Part shown: positions 19,740-28,440 of the stretch, piece after piece
Position numbering within the stretch: position 1 is the stretch's first letter
Layout: each line of letters begins with the position of its first letter
From: Methanomassiliicoccus sp.
Lineage (GTDB): Archaea > Thermoplasmatota > Thermoplasmata > Methanomassiliicoccales > Methanomassiliicoccaceae
Assembly: GCA_018262895.1 (NCBI GenBank)
Contig: JADFDJ010000007.1
Location: 62,001 to 126,000 of the forward strand
DNA: 64,000 bases
Direction: 5' to 3'
Made by a program: the position numbers and the translations under genes
The notes under the pieces: model-generated
Databases searched by the model: none
What the model was told of the DNA's origin: nothing
What the model saw: the letters and a program-made list of their open reading frames with translations, nothing else

Positions 19740-20284
19740 CGCAGCAACCCCGCGGCCTTCAGCTCTTCGGTGATCTTGCTGACCGCAGCCTCGACGTCCT
19801 GCGGTTTCTTAGCTCCGGTACAGACGAGCTTGCCGGAACCGAACAGGAGAACCACCACCTTGGGCGAGTCCAAACGGTAGACCAGGCCAGGGAACTGCTC
19901 GGGCTCGTACTCCACCCTCTCCAGACCGAGAGAGATGGCGATGGCGTTGAGGTTGATCTCCTGTCCCAGGTCCGATGAGGCTACGATGTTCTGCACCTCG
20001 ACCTTAGGCTCTGTCTTGATCATCACGCCGGCCTTCTCAAGCTGTTTGGCGACCTTGTTGATAGCCACCTTTACGTGCTCCAAGCTCTTGGCTCCCGTGC
20101 ATACGACCTTGCCGCTGCGGAAGAGCAGGGTGGCCGTCTTTGGCTCCTTCAAACGATAGATAAGGCCAGGGAACTGCTCGGGCTCGTACTCCGCCCCCTC
20201 GAGGGCCAGCGCGATCGACTGTAGGTCAAGCTCCTCGCCAAGGGACGTGGAGGCAACAACGTTCTCAATCTTGATCTTGGCCAC
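19736..20284 (-). CDS. tbp: TATA-box-binding protein
   Basis: Two imperfect repeats: PEQFPGLIYRLKEPKTATLLFRSGKVVCTGAKS and PEQFPGLVYRLDSPKVVVLLFGSGKLVCTGAKK. Confidence 0.98.
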   Translation of the reverse strand: MAKIKIENVVASTSLGEELDLQSIALALEGAEYEPEQFPGLIYRLKEPKTATLLFRSGKVVCTGAKSLEHVKVAINKVAKQLEKAGVMIKTEPKVEVQNIVASSDLGQEINLNAIAISLGLERVEYEPEQFPGLVYRLDSPKVVVLLFGSGKLVCTGAKKPQDVEAAVSKITEELKAAGLLR

Positions 20285-20501
20285 TCGGACACCTGGCCTT
20301 GGTATTTATATACCTTTATATAGCTTTTATGTTCAGCCAAAATAAAAGAACAATCTGCTGGGAACAGTATCCAAGGTCCTCTCCAGAGCTCTCTCATCAT
20401 CGTCAATCTACATGACGGTCCGACCTTCACCGCAGTTACCAGACCAGCACAAGCACCTGAAAAATCGTGGGTCCCTACGAAACCGCTCGCCCTTTTCCAA
20501 T

Positions 20502-20512
20502 ATGTCTGACAT
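20502..20512. promoter_or_regulatory. third copy of TGTCnGACA palindrome (ATGTCTGACAT)
   Basis: Perfect 11-bp palindrome in CCAATATGTCTGACATTATCAATAAAAACA, context similar to the copy near 21292. Confidence 0.35.
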
Positions 20513-20820
20513 TATCAATAAAAACAAAATACAATTCTCATTGAACCTAACCCCTCACCAGATTGGGGCGGCATATGCGATGGGACCAAAGCTTAGAAAC
20601 GAGGGCAGATGGAGAAGAGCCGCCGCGCGGGGAGGAGGGTTACCTGTTAATCACGATGAACACTCTCATCATCATTCAGCGGCAACACCGATATCCAAGG
20701 GACGATCTCGCTTGATTAGGTTTAGGTAGGCGCTGTCACATCAGCCACCATAAAGCCTGCAGCTCGGTCCATTTGTTGGTCTACAGGTGGACGGCTTCTT
20801 CTTTGGACCACTATTGTCCG

Positions 20821-21117
20821 CTAACCCGACACCAACCCGTCAACGACGATCATCTCGCCGGACGCTGACTCCTTACGAAGTCCACGGGCATGACGGTATT
20901 CGGGGGAATCATAGAACTCTCTTGCTCTCTCGATGGATGGAAACTCGATAAGAATGATCTTCCTTCTCTCTTCCGGCCCCTCCAGGGTGACAGCTGTCTC
21001 AGATCTGGCGATTACCTGGCCCCCATACTTAAGGATCACTGATGGTGCCACGGCGAGATACTGCCTGTACTGTTCCCTATCCGTGATATTGACACGTGCG
21101 ATGACAAATGCCGCCAT
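20821..21117 (-). CDS. DUF1330 family protein
   Basis: MAAFVIARVNITDREQYRQYLAVAP...IEFPSIERAREFYDSPEYRHA. Confidence 0.9.
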   Translation of the reverse strand: MAAFVIARVNITDREQYRQYLAVAPSVILKYGGQVIARSETAVTLEGPEERRKIILIEFPSIERAREFYDSPEYRHARGLRKESASGEMIVVDGLVSG

Positions 21118-21269
21118 TTTTCCTGCTCCAAATCACGTTATCCGCCATTATTCTAAATTCATTATCTAGAATGAATCAAACTTTTTAATCTTTCATTCTG
21201 ATGGCGTGCGGTTTTGGCCGGCTGTTATCGCTCGTATAGTATTATATACTTCCTTTTCTATAATGACGT

Positions 21270-21280
21270 TTGTCAGACAA
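21270..21280. promoter_or_regulatory. candidate operator 1, TTGTCAGACAA
   Basis: Perfect 11-bp palindrome, about 20-25 bp downstream of TATA-like ATTATATACT (21241-21250). Confidence 0.5.
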
Positions 21281-21291
21281 TAATACCAATA

Positions 21292-21302
21292 ATGTCGGAC
21301 AA
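21292..21302. promoter_or_regulatory. candidate operator 2, ATGTCGGACAA
   Basis: TGTC-G-GACA palindrome centred 22 bp from operator 1, immediately upstream of the RHH gene. Confidence 0.5.
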
Positions 21303-21320
21303 TAAAAACGAGTGAATTGC

Positions 21321-21629
21321 ATGAGCGAGACTGAACGGATCACCATAAGGATACCGAGCGATAAGGTCGAGGCCTTGGAGGTGCTGGTAAGGGAGGGCAA
21401 GTACCCCACAATCTCTGATGCCATTCGAGCGGCCATCGACAGCTTCGTGGACAGCAACTTCACTCCCGATCACATCGAGCGGGTGACGGTGGAACTGCCC
21501 AAAGGCAACGTGGTGGAGCTCGAATGTCTGGTCAAGGACGGCGACTCCGTCTCGATCGACGATGCCATAAGGAACGCTGTGAGGGAGTATACGCGGAAGA
21601 GGCTCCGGGTCATGGAGGAAATGCACTAG
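21321..21629 (+). CDS. tandem ribbon-helix-helix (RHH) protein, CdrS-like
   Basis: Two aligned RHH units: ERITIRIPSDKVEALEVLVREGKYPTISDAIRAAIDSFV and ERVTVELPKGNVVELECLVKDGDSVSIDDAIRNAVREYT; ATG at 21321 or GTG at 21312. Confidence 0.85.
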   Translation: MSETERITIRIPSDKVEALEVLVREGKYPTISDAIRAAIDSFVDSNFTPDHIERVTVELPKGNVVELECLVKDGDSVSIDDAIRNAVREYTRKRLRVMEEMH

Positions 21630-21672
21630 CCGCATTGATCCACATGCTGGACATAGCGGAGGTGTTGAGGCT

Positions 21673-22728
21673 GTGATCAATTTCGGGTCCCTAGAGGACC
21701 TGCAGCAGGGCGCTGCGGAGCTCAAGATACTGGTCATAGGCTGCGGTGGAGGAGGGTGCAACAGCGTCCACCGCCTTACCAGCATAGGCATCCAGGGCGT
21801 CAAGACGATAGCCATCAATACTGACAAGAGCCACCTCCGGACCATCAACGCCGATCAGAGACTTCTCATAGGGAGCCAGGTGACCCGTGGCCTGGGGGCA
21901 GGGGGCATCCCGGAGGTTGGCGAGGGATGCATGGAGAACGCTTTGGGTGCACTGAACAACATCCTTCAGGACGCGGACCTGACCTTCATCACCGCCGGTC
22001 TGGGCGGTGGCACGGGGACAGGAGTGGCCCCCGTGGTGGCCCGGGAGGCGCGCAGGCACGGCTCGCTGGTGGTCTCCATGGCGACCACGCCCTTCCAGTT
22101 CGAGCGCGGGCGCCGCATGGAGGCGGCGCGCTGGGGCATCGGGAGACTCAACGACAACTCCGATATGATGCTCCTCCTGGACAACAACCGGCTCATGGAC
22201 ATGGTCAACCACCTGCCCATCGAGCAGGGCTTCGGGGTCATGGACCAGCTGATCTCGGAGATGATCAAGGGACTGGTGGAGGCGGTGACCCTGCCCTCGC
22301 TGGTAAACATCGATTTCAACGACCTCCGCACCATCATGCGCCACAAGGGGGTCTCCACGATATTGTATGGTGAGAGCACGGACCCGGACGGGGCGGTGCG
22401 GGAGGCGCTCGGCAACCCCCTTCTGGAGATCGATTATGAGGGAGCCACCGGCGCGCTGATCCACGTCACCGGCGGGGAGAAGCTGTCGGTGAGGAAGGTG
22501 ACCAAGGTCCTGGAGGGGATGAGCGAGCAGCTGGACCCTGAGGCGCAGGTGATCTTCGGGGCCAGGGTGGACCCCTCGTACAAGGACCTCATACGCGTCA
22601 TGGCCGTCATCACTGGCATCCAAGGGGTTGGCGAGAAGAAGGGCCGGCGGTCCCACGAGCGAGAGGAGCTGGTGAACACGATCGAGGAGCTGGTGGACGG
22701 AAGGCCCCGTCGTCGCTCACCGCGGTAG
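21673..22728 (+). CDS. FtsZ-family protein (paralogue 3), GTG start with upstream GGAGGTG
   Basis: VIGCGGGGCNSVHRL, GLGGGTGTGVAPVVA, NIDFNDLRTIM. Confidence 0.95.
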   Translation: MINFGSLEDLQQGAAELKILVIGCGGGGCNSVHRLTSIGIQGVKTIAINTDKSHLRTINADQRLLIGSQVTRGLGAGGIPEVGEGCMENALGALNNILQDADLTFITAGLGGGTGTGVAPVVAREARRHGSLVVSMATTPFQFERGRRMEAARWGIGRLNDNSDMMLLLDNNRLMDMVNHLPIEQGFGVMDQLISEMIKGLVEAVTLPSLVNIDFNDLRTIMRHKGVSTILYGESTDPDGAVREALGNPLLEIDYEGATGALIHVTGGEKLSVRKVTKVLEGMSEQLDPEAQVIFGARVDPSYKDLIRVMAVITGIQGVGEKKGRRSHEREELVNTIEELVDGRPRRRSPR

Positions 22729-23436
22729 CTTCTTCCTTCCATCGATGAGCTTGGCGGCATCGCCGATGACGCCCATGATGGTGTAGAACTCCCATTTTGT
22801 CGGAACTGCCCTTCCCATCATGCGGCGGAACATGATCTCTGTGTTCTCCCTGCGGAAATCGGGGTAGTCGATAGCCTCTAAGAGGTCGGCGAAGAACTTG
22901 TAGAGCAGCTCCCGTTCCTCCTCCGAGGAGACGGGGACACGTGAGGTACGGTGCCCTTCGGCAAGGTACAGCTCGTAAATGACTATGGTCACGGCATGAG
23001 AAAGGTTCAGCACAGGGTATGCATCGTCCGAGGGGATGTGCACCAGCAGATCGCATCTGGACAGCTCATCCTGGGTTAACCCCAGCCCCTCCTGGCCGAA
23101 CAGCAGAGCGATGCGTCCATCATGTTCTGCGGTCCTTGCAGCCAGGTCCCGAGGGCTCATGGGTATGCGAACGTAATGCTTCGGACCATGGGTGACGATG
23201 CCCGTGGTGCCCACCACCAGAGAGCAGCCCTTTACGGCCTCATCGACCGTGCCCACCACGGTCGCCCTCTCCAAAATGTGACCGGCATGCTTGGCCCTCT
23301 TGAACGCCTCCTCCCCTATGGTGCAGGGGTCGACCAGGACCAGGTCCTCGAAGGCGAAGTTGCCCATCGAACGGGCCACCGCCCCCACGTTCCCTTCGTG
23401 CTCTGGCTCTACCAGAACTACCCTGAAAACAACCAT
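22717..23436 (-). CDS. trmJ: SpoU/TrmJ-type RNA 2'-O-methyltransferase
   Basis: VVLVEPEHEGNVGAVARSMGNFAFEDLVLVDP, LLFGQEGLGLTQDEL, YPVLNLSHAV; start set at ATG 23436 because the track ORF overlaps truA. Confidence 0.9.
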   Translation of the reverse strand: MVVFRVVLVEPEHEGNVGAVARSMGNFAFEDLVLVDPCTIGEEAFKRAKHAGHILERATVVGTVDEAVKGCSLVVGTTGIVTHGPKHYVRIPMSPRDLAARTAEHDGRIALLFGQEGLGLTQDELSRCDLLVHIPSDDAYPVLNLSHAVTIVIYELYLAEGHRTSRVPVSSEEERELLYKFFADLLEAIDYPDFRRENTEIMFRRMMGRAVPTKWEFYTIMGVIGDAAKLIDGRKKLPR

Positions 23437-23479
23437 GCCGTTCGGAACCATTAATAGAGCAGTTCTACTTAATCCTGAC

Positions 23480-24283
23480 GTGGTCTGGCACGCTGCGATC
23501 AAGCTCGCGTACGACGGCCGCTCCTTCATGGGCTCCCAGAGGCAGCCGGGGGAGCGAACGGTGGAATCAGAGATCATAGGCGCGCTGCTCAAGATAGGGG
23601 CCATAGGATCGGTGCCCGCTTCCCGTTTCCGCTTCGCGAGCCGCACCGACAGGGGGGTGAGCGCTCTTGGGAACGTCGCGGCCTTCGACACCGGTTTCTC
23701 ACGTCAGGCGTTGCTGCGAGCGGTCAACTCCGCCGTCGAGGACGTATACGTCTATGGGCTTGCGGAGGTCCCCCGGACCTTCACACCTCGGCGGGCCCAG
23801 GATCGATGGTACCGGTACATGATGAGCAGTGAGGGCCTGGACATGGAGAAGGTGGCGGAATGTTCCCGCCTATTCGTGGGGAGGCACGATTTCCGCCGTT
23901 TCTGCAAACCTGAGGGCCGTTCCACCATCAAGACACTGGGATCGGTGTCGGCAATAGCCCTGGGGGATACTTTGGTCATAGACCTCAGGGCGCGGGAGTT
24001 CCTGCGCAATATGGTCCGGCGCATAGTGGCCAGCATGATAAAGGTGGGGGAGGGTAAGGCCACCCTTGAGGATGTGAGGGAGGCGCTGGAAGGCGACGGA
24101 AGGAGGGACATATCCTTCGGCTTGGCGGCCCCCGAGGGACTGACCCTCATGGACATAGACTATGGGTTCTGCTTCGATGTGCAGTGCCCACAAACGATGA
24201 GGCGAAGGGCGGAGGAGAGCCGCAGGGAAGCTCTTGCCCGCCTGCTGTTCGCCGATGCACTCCTGGACCGATGCCATCAATGA
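23480..24283 (+). CDS. truA: tRNA pseudouridine synthase A-like
   Basis: KLAYDGRSFMGSQRQPGERTVE, RTDRGVSALGNVAAF, FRRFCKPE, LRNMVRRIV; GTG start inferred. Confidence 0.92.
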   Translation: MVWHAAIKLAYDGRSFMGSQRQPGERTVESEIIGALLKIGAIGSVPASRFRFASRTDRGVSALGNVAAFDTGFSRQALLRAVNSAVEDVYVYGLAEVPRTFTPRRAQDRWYRYMMSSEGLDMEKVAECSRLFVGRHDFRRFCKPEGRSTIKTLGSVSAIALGDTLVIDLRAREFLRNMVRRIVASMIKVGEGKATLEDVREALEGDGRRDISFGLAAPEGLTLMDIDYGFCFDVQCPQTMRRRAEESRREALARLLFADALLDRCHQ

Positions 24284-24534
24284 GCCTGTCCTGATGCAGA
24301 TCTGGGAGTGATGATGGAACATAAATCGTTTGTAGCACGCTTGCACAGAACGGCCCGGGCCTGGAAACTTATATTTATACTTAATTGTAGCATGCTCCAC
24401 CACCCCTTTAATATTCACAATGGGGTCTATGAACGCTCAATGGCTTTGGGGAAGGTCCATGGGGAGTCACTGCGGTCGGGACGAGCCCGGTCCGCATGGA
24501 TGTTTTTTTATCGCAGCTGCCTGTTCCTGACATC

Positions 24535-25062
24535 GTGATCCTCTCCATCACCGGCACTCCCGGGACAGGCAAGAGCAGCGTGGGAGCTTCTCTCGCGGGC
24601 AAAGGCCGCACGGTGGTGGAGCTGGGCGATCTTGTCAGGGAGCACGGTCTCTACGCTGGCATGGATGAGGAGAGAGGAAGCCTGGAGGTGGACCCTGAAG
24701 AACTCGCGGAGCGGGTACCATCCCTGCTGCCGGACGGGGATGTTATGCTCATCGGCCACCTCTCCCACTGTGTCGATGCCGACCTTATCGTGGTCCTCAG
24801 ATGCCGCCCCTCCGTCCTCAGGAAGAGGCTGGAGACAAGGGGTTGGGCCCCTGCCAAGGTGCAGGAGAACGTTGAAGCGGAGGCTCTTGACGTCATCCTG
24901 GTGGAGGCAGTGGAATCCGGCCATGAGACGCTGGAGGTGGACACCACCGAGATGACCACGGCGCAGGTCGTCGCTTCCATCGAGGAGATCCTGGCCGGAG
25001 AAAGGAAAAAGTACGAGGTCGGTCATGTGGACTGGAGCCAGGAGGTCATGGGATGGTACTAG
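24535..25062 (+). CDS. putative adenylate kinase (AK6/Fap7-type NTPase)
   Basis: SITGTPGTGKSSVGASLA (P-loop), LIGHLSHCVDADLIVVLRC, VQENVEAEALDVILVEA; GTG start inferred behind a TATA-like T-rich element. Confidence 0.9.
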   Translation: MILSITGTPGTGKSSVGASLAGKGRTVVELGDLVREHGLYAGMDEERGSLEVDPEELAERVPSLLPDGDVMLIGHLSHCVDADLIVVLRCRPSVLRKRLETRGWAPAKVQENVEAEALDVILVEAVESGHETLEVDTTEMTTAQVVASIEEILAGERKKYEVGHVDWSQEVMGWY

Positions 25063-25733
25063 ACTCGAAGCGTGACAGCGTGGAGTTCATCATAACGCCT
25101 GTCGCCAAGGCGATGTCCCGTTTCGATCCCAACACCATCTCCTGGGCCTCCTTCGTCATGGCGTGGGTGGCTGGCATCCTGCTGTTCTTCAGCCCTTACA
25201 GCTGGGAGCTTTTGCTCCCCTTGTCGGCCGTGGCCGTGCTGGTGAGCGGCTTCCTCGACGCCATCGACGGCAAGGTCGCACGTCTGACCGGCAAGGCCTC
25301 GAAGCAGGGGGATGTGCTGGACCACATCCTGGACCGCTACTCCGACGTCGTGATGATAGGGGCAGTGGCCGTGTCAGCGTGGTGCAACCCCTACATCGGG
25401 ATCATGGCCATCATCGGTGTCCTGCTGACCAGCTACATGGGCACCCAGTCCCAGGCGATCGGGGCGGGGAGATTGTACGCTGGGCTCCTTGGGAGGGCGG
25501 ACCGGGTGGTGCTGCTGACGGCGGCCGCGCTCCTGCAGTTAGTTTTCATGCTGACGCTTCCTGGCACCCTCGGGGCAGGTGATCCCACCCCCTACTACCA
25601 GTACGGCTTCCTGGAGATCACCGGTTCCATAAGCCTGTCCGCCTTCGAGCTGGTCATGCTGTGGTTTGCGGTCGTGGGCAACATCACCGCGGTTCAGCGG
25701 GCGGTGACGATCTGGAATCGATTGAAGGAGTAG
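25053..25733 (+). CDS. CDP-alcohol phosphatidyltransferase (archaetidylinositol phosphate synthase-like)
   Basis: SGFLDAIDGKVARLTGKASKQGDVLDHILDRYSD motif. Confidence 0.93.
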   Translation: MVLDSKRDSVEFIITPVAKAMSRFDPNTISWASFVMAWVAGILLFFSPYSWELLLPLSAVAVLVSGFLDAIDGKVARLTGKASKQGDVLDHILDRYSDVVMIGAVAVSAWCNPYIGIMAIIGVLLTSYMGTQSQAIGAGRLYAGLLGRADRVVLLTAAALLQLVFMLTLPGTLGAGDPTPYYQYGFLEITGSISLSAFELVMLWFAVVGNITAVQRAVTIWNRLKE

Positions 25734-26775
25734 GCACATTCTCGCCCTTCGCCCCTCTTCGCGGCAGGTTCTTGATGCGGTAGTAGCTCAGAGGGTGCCT
25801 CACATTGGCCTTGGGGTTCGTGCACAGACTGTCCGGCTCATAGCATATGCCGTAGCTCTTCATGGTGGCGCACTCCGGCGGCGTGTACTCCGTTCCAGAT
25901 GTCTGGCCGGTGATGTGGTCCACCTGGTACTTCGTCTTGCCCTGATCGAAGTCGGGGGATGTGGCGTACAATGCCAGGATATCGTCCGAGGACAGTCCGA
26001 TGTGGTGCAGGAAGGCCGTCAGGGCGAAGCGGCCCAGGTGGGGTATGTTCTCTCCGGCCTGCGCCATTCCTATCAGGTGGTTGATGCAGGGCGGAAAGTT
26101 CTCCACGCTTATCTTGCCGAAGTCCTCGGCCTTGAACTGTTCCCTCTTCACGGCGGTCCGGACCTTCAGCTCCTGCAGGTCTGCGCCCAGGGCAGTGGTG
26201 ATGAACGTGTCCACCGGCAGAGGCAGCTCCTCCTCGATGCGGTCCTGGAGCGCCTGCTGGAGCACCCTGGCCAATTTCACCTGGCTCATGGCGACCTGAC
26301 CTTCCTTCACCTCCGTGTTGATGAGCTTCCACTCCTTACTACGCATTCGTGACGTGTACCGCAGGTAGTCGGAGAAGTGCATCCTGATCTCGCCCCCCTC
26401 GGTGTTGAGCCTGACCCCTAGCTGGAAGGCGACCTCCTCCACGACCTCCATACTCTCCCTCTCCAGCCTCGCGTCCATGGCCACTCCCTCCGCGAGGGCG
26501 TAGCGCTTGGTGAGGAACCTGTCGTTGACGCCGGACACGAACATCCTGGCAACCGGATACGAAAGGATCTCCTCCAGCATGTCCTCCTCGGTGCCCATGG
26601 GACGGAGGCCGATCACTCCCTCCTCCAGGGCGTCGAGGACCCTCGCCTTACCGCGCGCCCGGGCCTGCCGGTAGGCCTCGTGGGTCAGAAGGTCCTCCAG
26701 GGTCACTCCCCGGTCCCTCACATGCTCGGCCGCATCCTTGAGGAACGGGTACCTAGCGTAGTGAAGGACATCCAT
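25684..26775 (-). CDS. priL: DNA primase large subunit
   Basis: FPPCINHLIGMAQAGENIPHLGRFALTAFLHHIGLS...CATMKSYGICYEPDSLCTNPKANVRHPLSYYR (Fe-S cysteines). Confidence 0.95.
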   Translation of the reverse strand: MDVLHYARYPFLKDAAEHVRDRGVTLEDLLTHEAYRQARARGKARVLDALEEGVIGLRPMGTEEDMLEEILSYPVARMFVSGVNDRFLTKRYALAEGVAMDARLERESMEVVEEVAFQLGVRLNTEGGEIRMHFSDYLRYTSRMRSKEWKLINTEVKEGQVAMSQVKLARVLQQALQDRIEEELPLPVDTFITTALGADLQELKVRTAVKREQFKAEDFGKISVENFPPCINHLIGMAQAGENIPHLGRFALTAFLHHIGLSSDDILALYATSPDFDQGKTKYQVDHITGQTSGTEYTPPECATMKSYGICYEPDSLCTNPKANVRHPLSYYRIKNLPRRGAKGENVPTPSIDSRSSPPAEPR

Positions 26776-26820
26776 CGCTTTTGGTCAGGGGGTGCGGGGA
26801 TAAATATTTTCAGAATTCTA

Positions 26821-28440
26821 TTACGCCCCGAAGCTCAAGAGGCCGGATATGGAGGACGCCACCGCCGCATCGTCAAGGGCCGCCACCAGGTCCGCCTCCC
26901 CCCTCAAAGGGCGCCTGCGGAACAGGCGCATCGCCCTCTTCCTTCCCACCCCCGGCAAGGCCTCGAGGGCCTTCAGGGGGCAGCTGTTGATGTTCAACGG
27001 ATGTTCTATCGCCGTGATGCTCCTGAACCCCCAGTCGATCACCGCAACGTCCACGAACCTGCCCAGCTCCACAGGATAGGGGATCCCTATCAGAATGGGA
27101 TAGCTGCCGATCTGGCGGCCGAAGGTGGTGTTGCCGTCCCTCAGCTCGGTGTAAACGTTCCTCAGGACCCTGCCCTGGGGCACCATCCTTCGCAGCATCG
27201 GTAGATCGATCTCCCGGCGCACCATCTCCTTGAAGCGAACGAAATCGGAGTGGTCCACGGTACGAGGGAAGGTCCTGCGAACGGGGATCACCTGGCGGAC
27301 GTTGATGCGCCGCAGGAGCAGGCCTTCGGCGAGCACCGTTCTCAACAGCTCCTCGTTCATCCGCAAGCTGTCCCTGGTCTCCCCCTCAAGGCCGACAATG
27401 AAGTTCAGGCCCGGCAGGAGCTCAGGAAGGCCGGTGGCCCCTACGATACCTCCGATGCGGTTTATGATGCGGATCGCTTCAAGTGCCTGCTCGGAAGTGG
27501 AGTTCAGGTTGTTGGCCTTCGCCACCGCGGGATCGGCGCTCTCCAAGCCCAGCGCCAGCACGTTGCCGCTGGTGCAATGGCGCACCAGAGACCTCAGGAC
27601 CGCCTCCGCCTCCTGGGGGTAAGTGCCCACCACTGCAGGATTGGCATTGTCCACGTGAAGTACATCGAAGTTGAGAGAGGACACGCCGGAGAACAGATCC
27701 TCCACGGCCCTGGGATCAGGCCGGGGCGGGTCACCGGCCGTGAGATCCGCCTTGTATGAAAGGATGCACGTCTGCGCCCCCAGCCTTAGGTTGGTTACCC
27801 CCAGCTCGCGGAGCCTTCGGCACTCAGCAATGACATCGACCTGGTCCCGGAAGGTGGGAGCCCCCTTTAGCGGCTCGATGCAGAACGAGCAGCCTCCTGA
27901 GAGGTATCGGACGCATCCCCTGAAGGTCTCCACCTCCGCGATCAAGGGCTGAGGGTGGTCAGGGTGAGAGAGCACGGCGTCCGCCCCCGACAGCAGCCAA
28001 GTGTTCCACTCCTCCATGGTCCTCCACCTTTCCCCGCTCCCTGTACCTGACAGGAGGTCGTGGACCATGGCTGCCGCATCTAAATGGGCGAAGTTATGGA
28101 ACATGCCCTGGTATCTAGCGTCCGAGGCCGCCGGACCTCCCAGCACCGTGACCCCCGGCAGTATGTTGGACAGCTCCTCTATCTCCCTCCCGGACGCGGG
28201 CATGGCCCTAAGATACTTGCCGGGAACGGCGGAGCCGGCGATGATGAGGCTGAGGTCGGTCCTGGGCAGCGTGACCCCCCGGCGCCACTGCTCGACGGTC
28301 AAGTATGTTGCCTCCGCCCCCGCCTCCCGCGCCGCCCCAAAGGCGGCCCTGATCTGCGGCGAGATGTATGGGGGGACCCCAAGGCAGGCAGGCTCGTCCA
28401 CAAAGCCGTCGATTATCAGCGCCTTCCGGACCTTGGCCAT
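26821..28440 (-). CDS. radical SAM protein with C-terminal helix-hairpin-helix (COG1031-like)
   Basis: ETFRGCVRYLSGGCSFCIEP, FIVGLEGETRDSL, LEALPGVGRKRAMRLFRRRP. Confidence 0.88.
   Translation of the reverse strand: MAKVRKALIIDGFVDEPACLGVPPYISPQIRAAFGAAREAGAEATYLTVEQWRRGVTLPRTDLSLIIAGSAVPGKYLRAMPASGREIEELSNILPGVTVLGGPAASDARYQGMFHNFAHLDAAAMVHDLLSGTGSGERWRTMEEWNTWLLSGADAVLSHPDHPQPLIAEVETFRGCVRYLSGGCSFCIEPLKGAPTFRDQVDVIAECRRLRELGVTNLRLGAQTCILSYKADLTAGDPPRPDPRAVEDLFSGVSSLNFDVLHVDNANPAVVGTYPQEAEAVLRSLVRHCTSGNVLALGLESADPAVAKANNLNSTSEQALEAIRIINRIGGIVGATGLPELLPGLNFIVGLEGETRDSLRMNEELLRTVLAEGLLLRRINVRQVIPVRRTFPRTVDHSDFVRFKEMVRREIDLPMLRRMVPQGRVLRNVYTELRDGNTTFGRQIGSYPILIGIPYPVELGRFVDVAVIDWGFRSITAIEHPLNINSCPLKALEALPGVGRKRAMRLFRRRPLRGEADLVAALDDAAVASSISGLLSFGA

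Noticed and set aside
20412-20729. 105-aa plus-strand ORF upstream of the DUF1330 gene
   Set aside because: Unusual AT/repeat-like composition, contains the palindrome site, no motif; more likely intergenic.
21691-22656. 321-aa minus-strand ORF antisense to ftsZ paralogue 3
   Set aside because: Antisense shadow ORF; no recognisable motifs.
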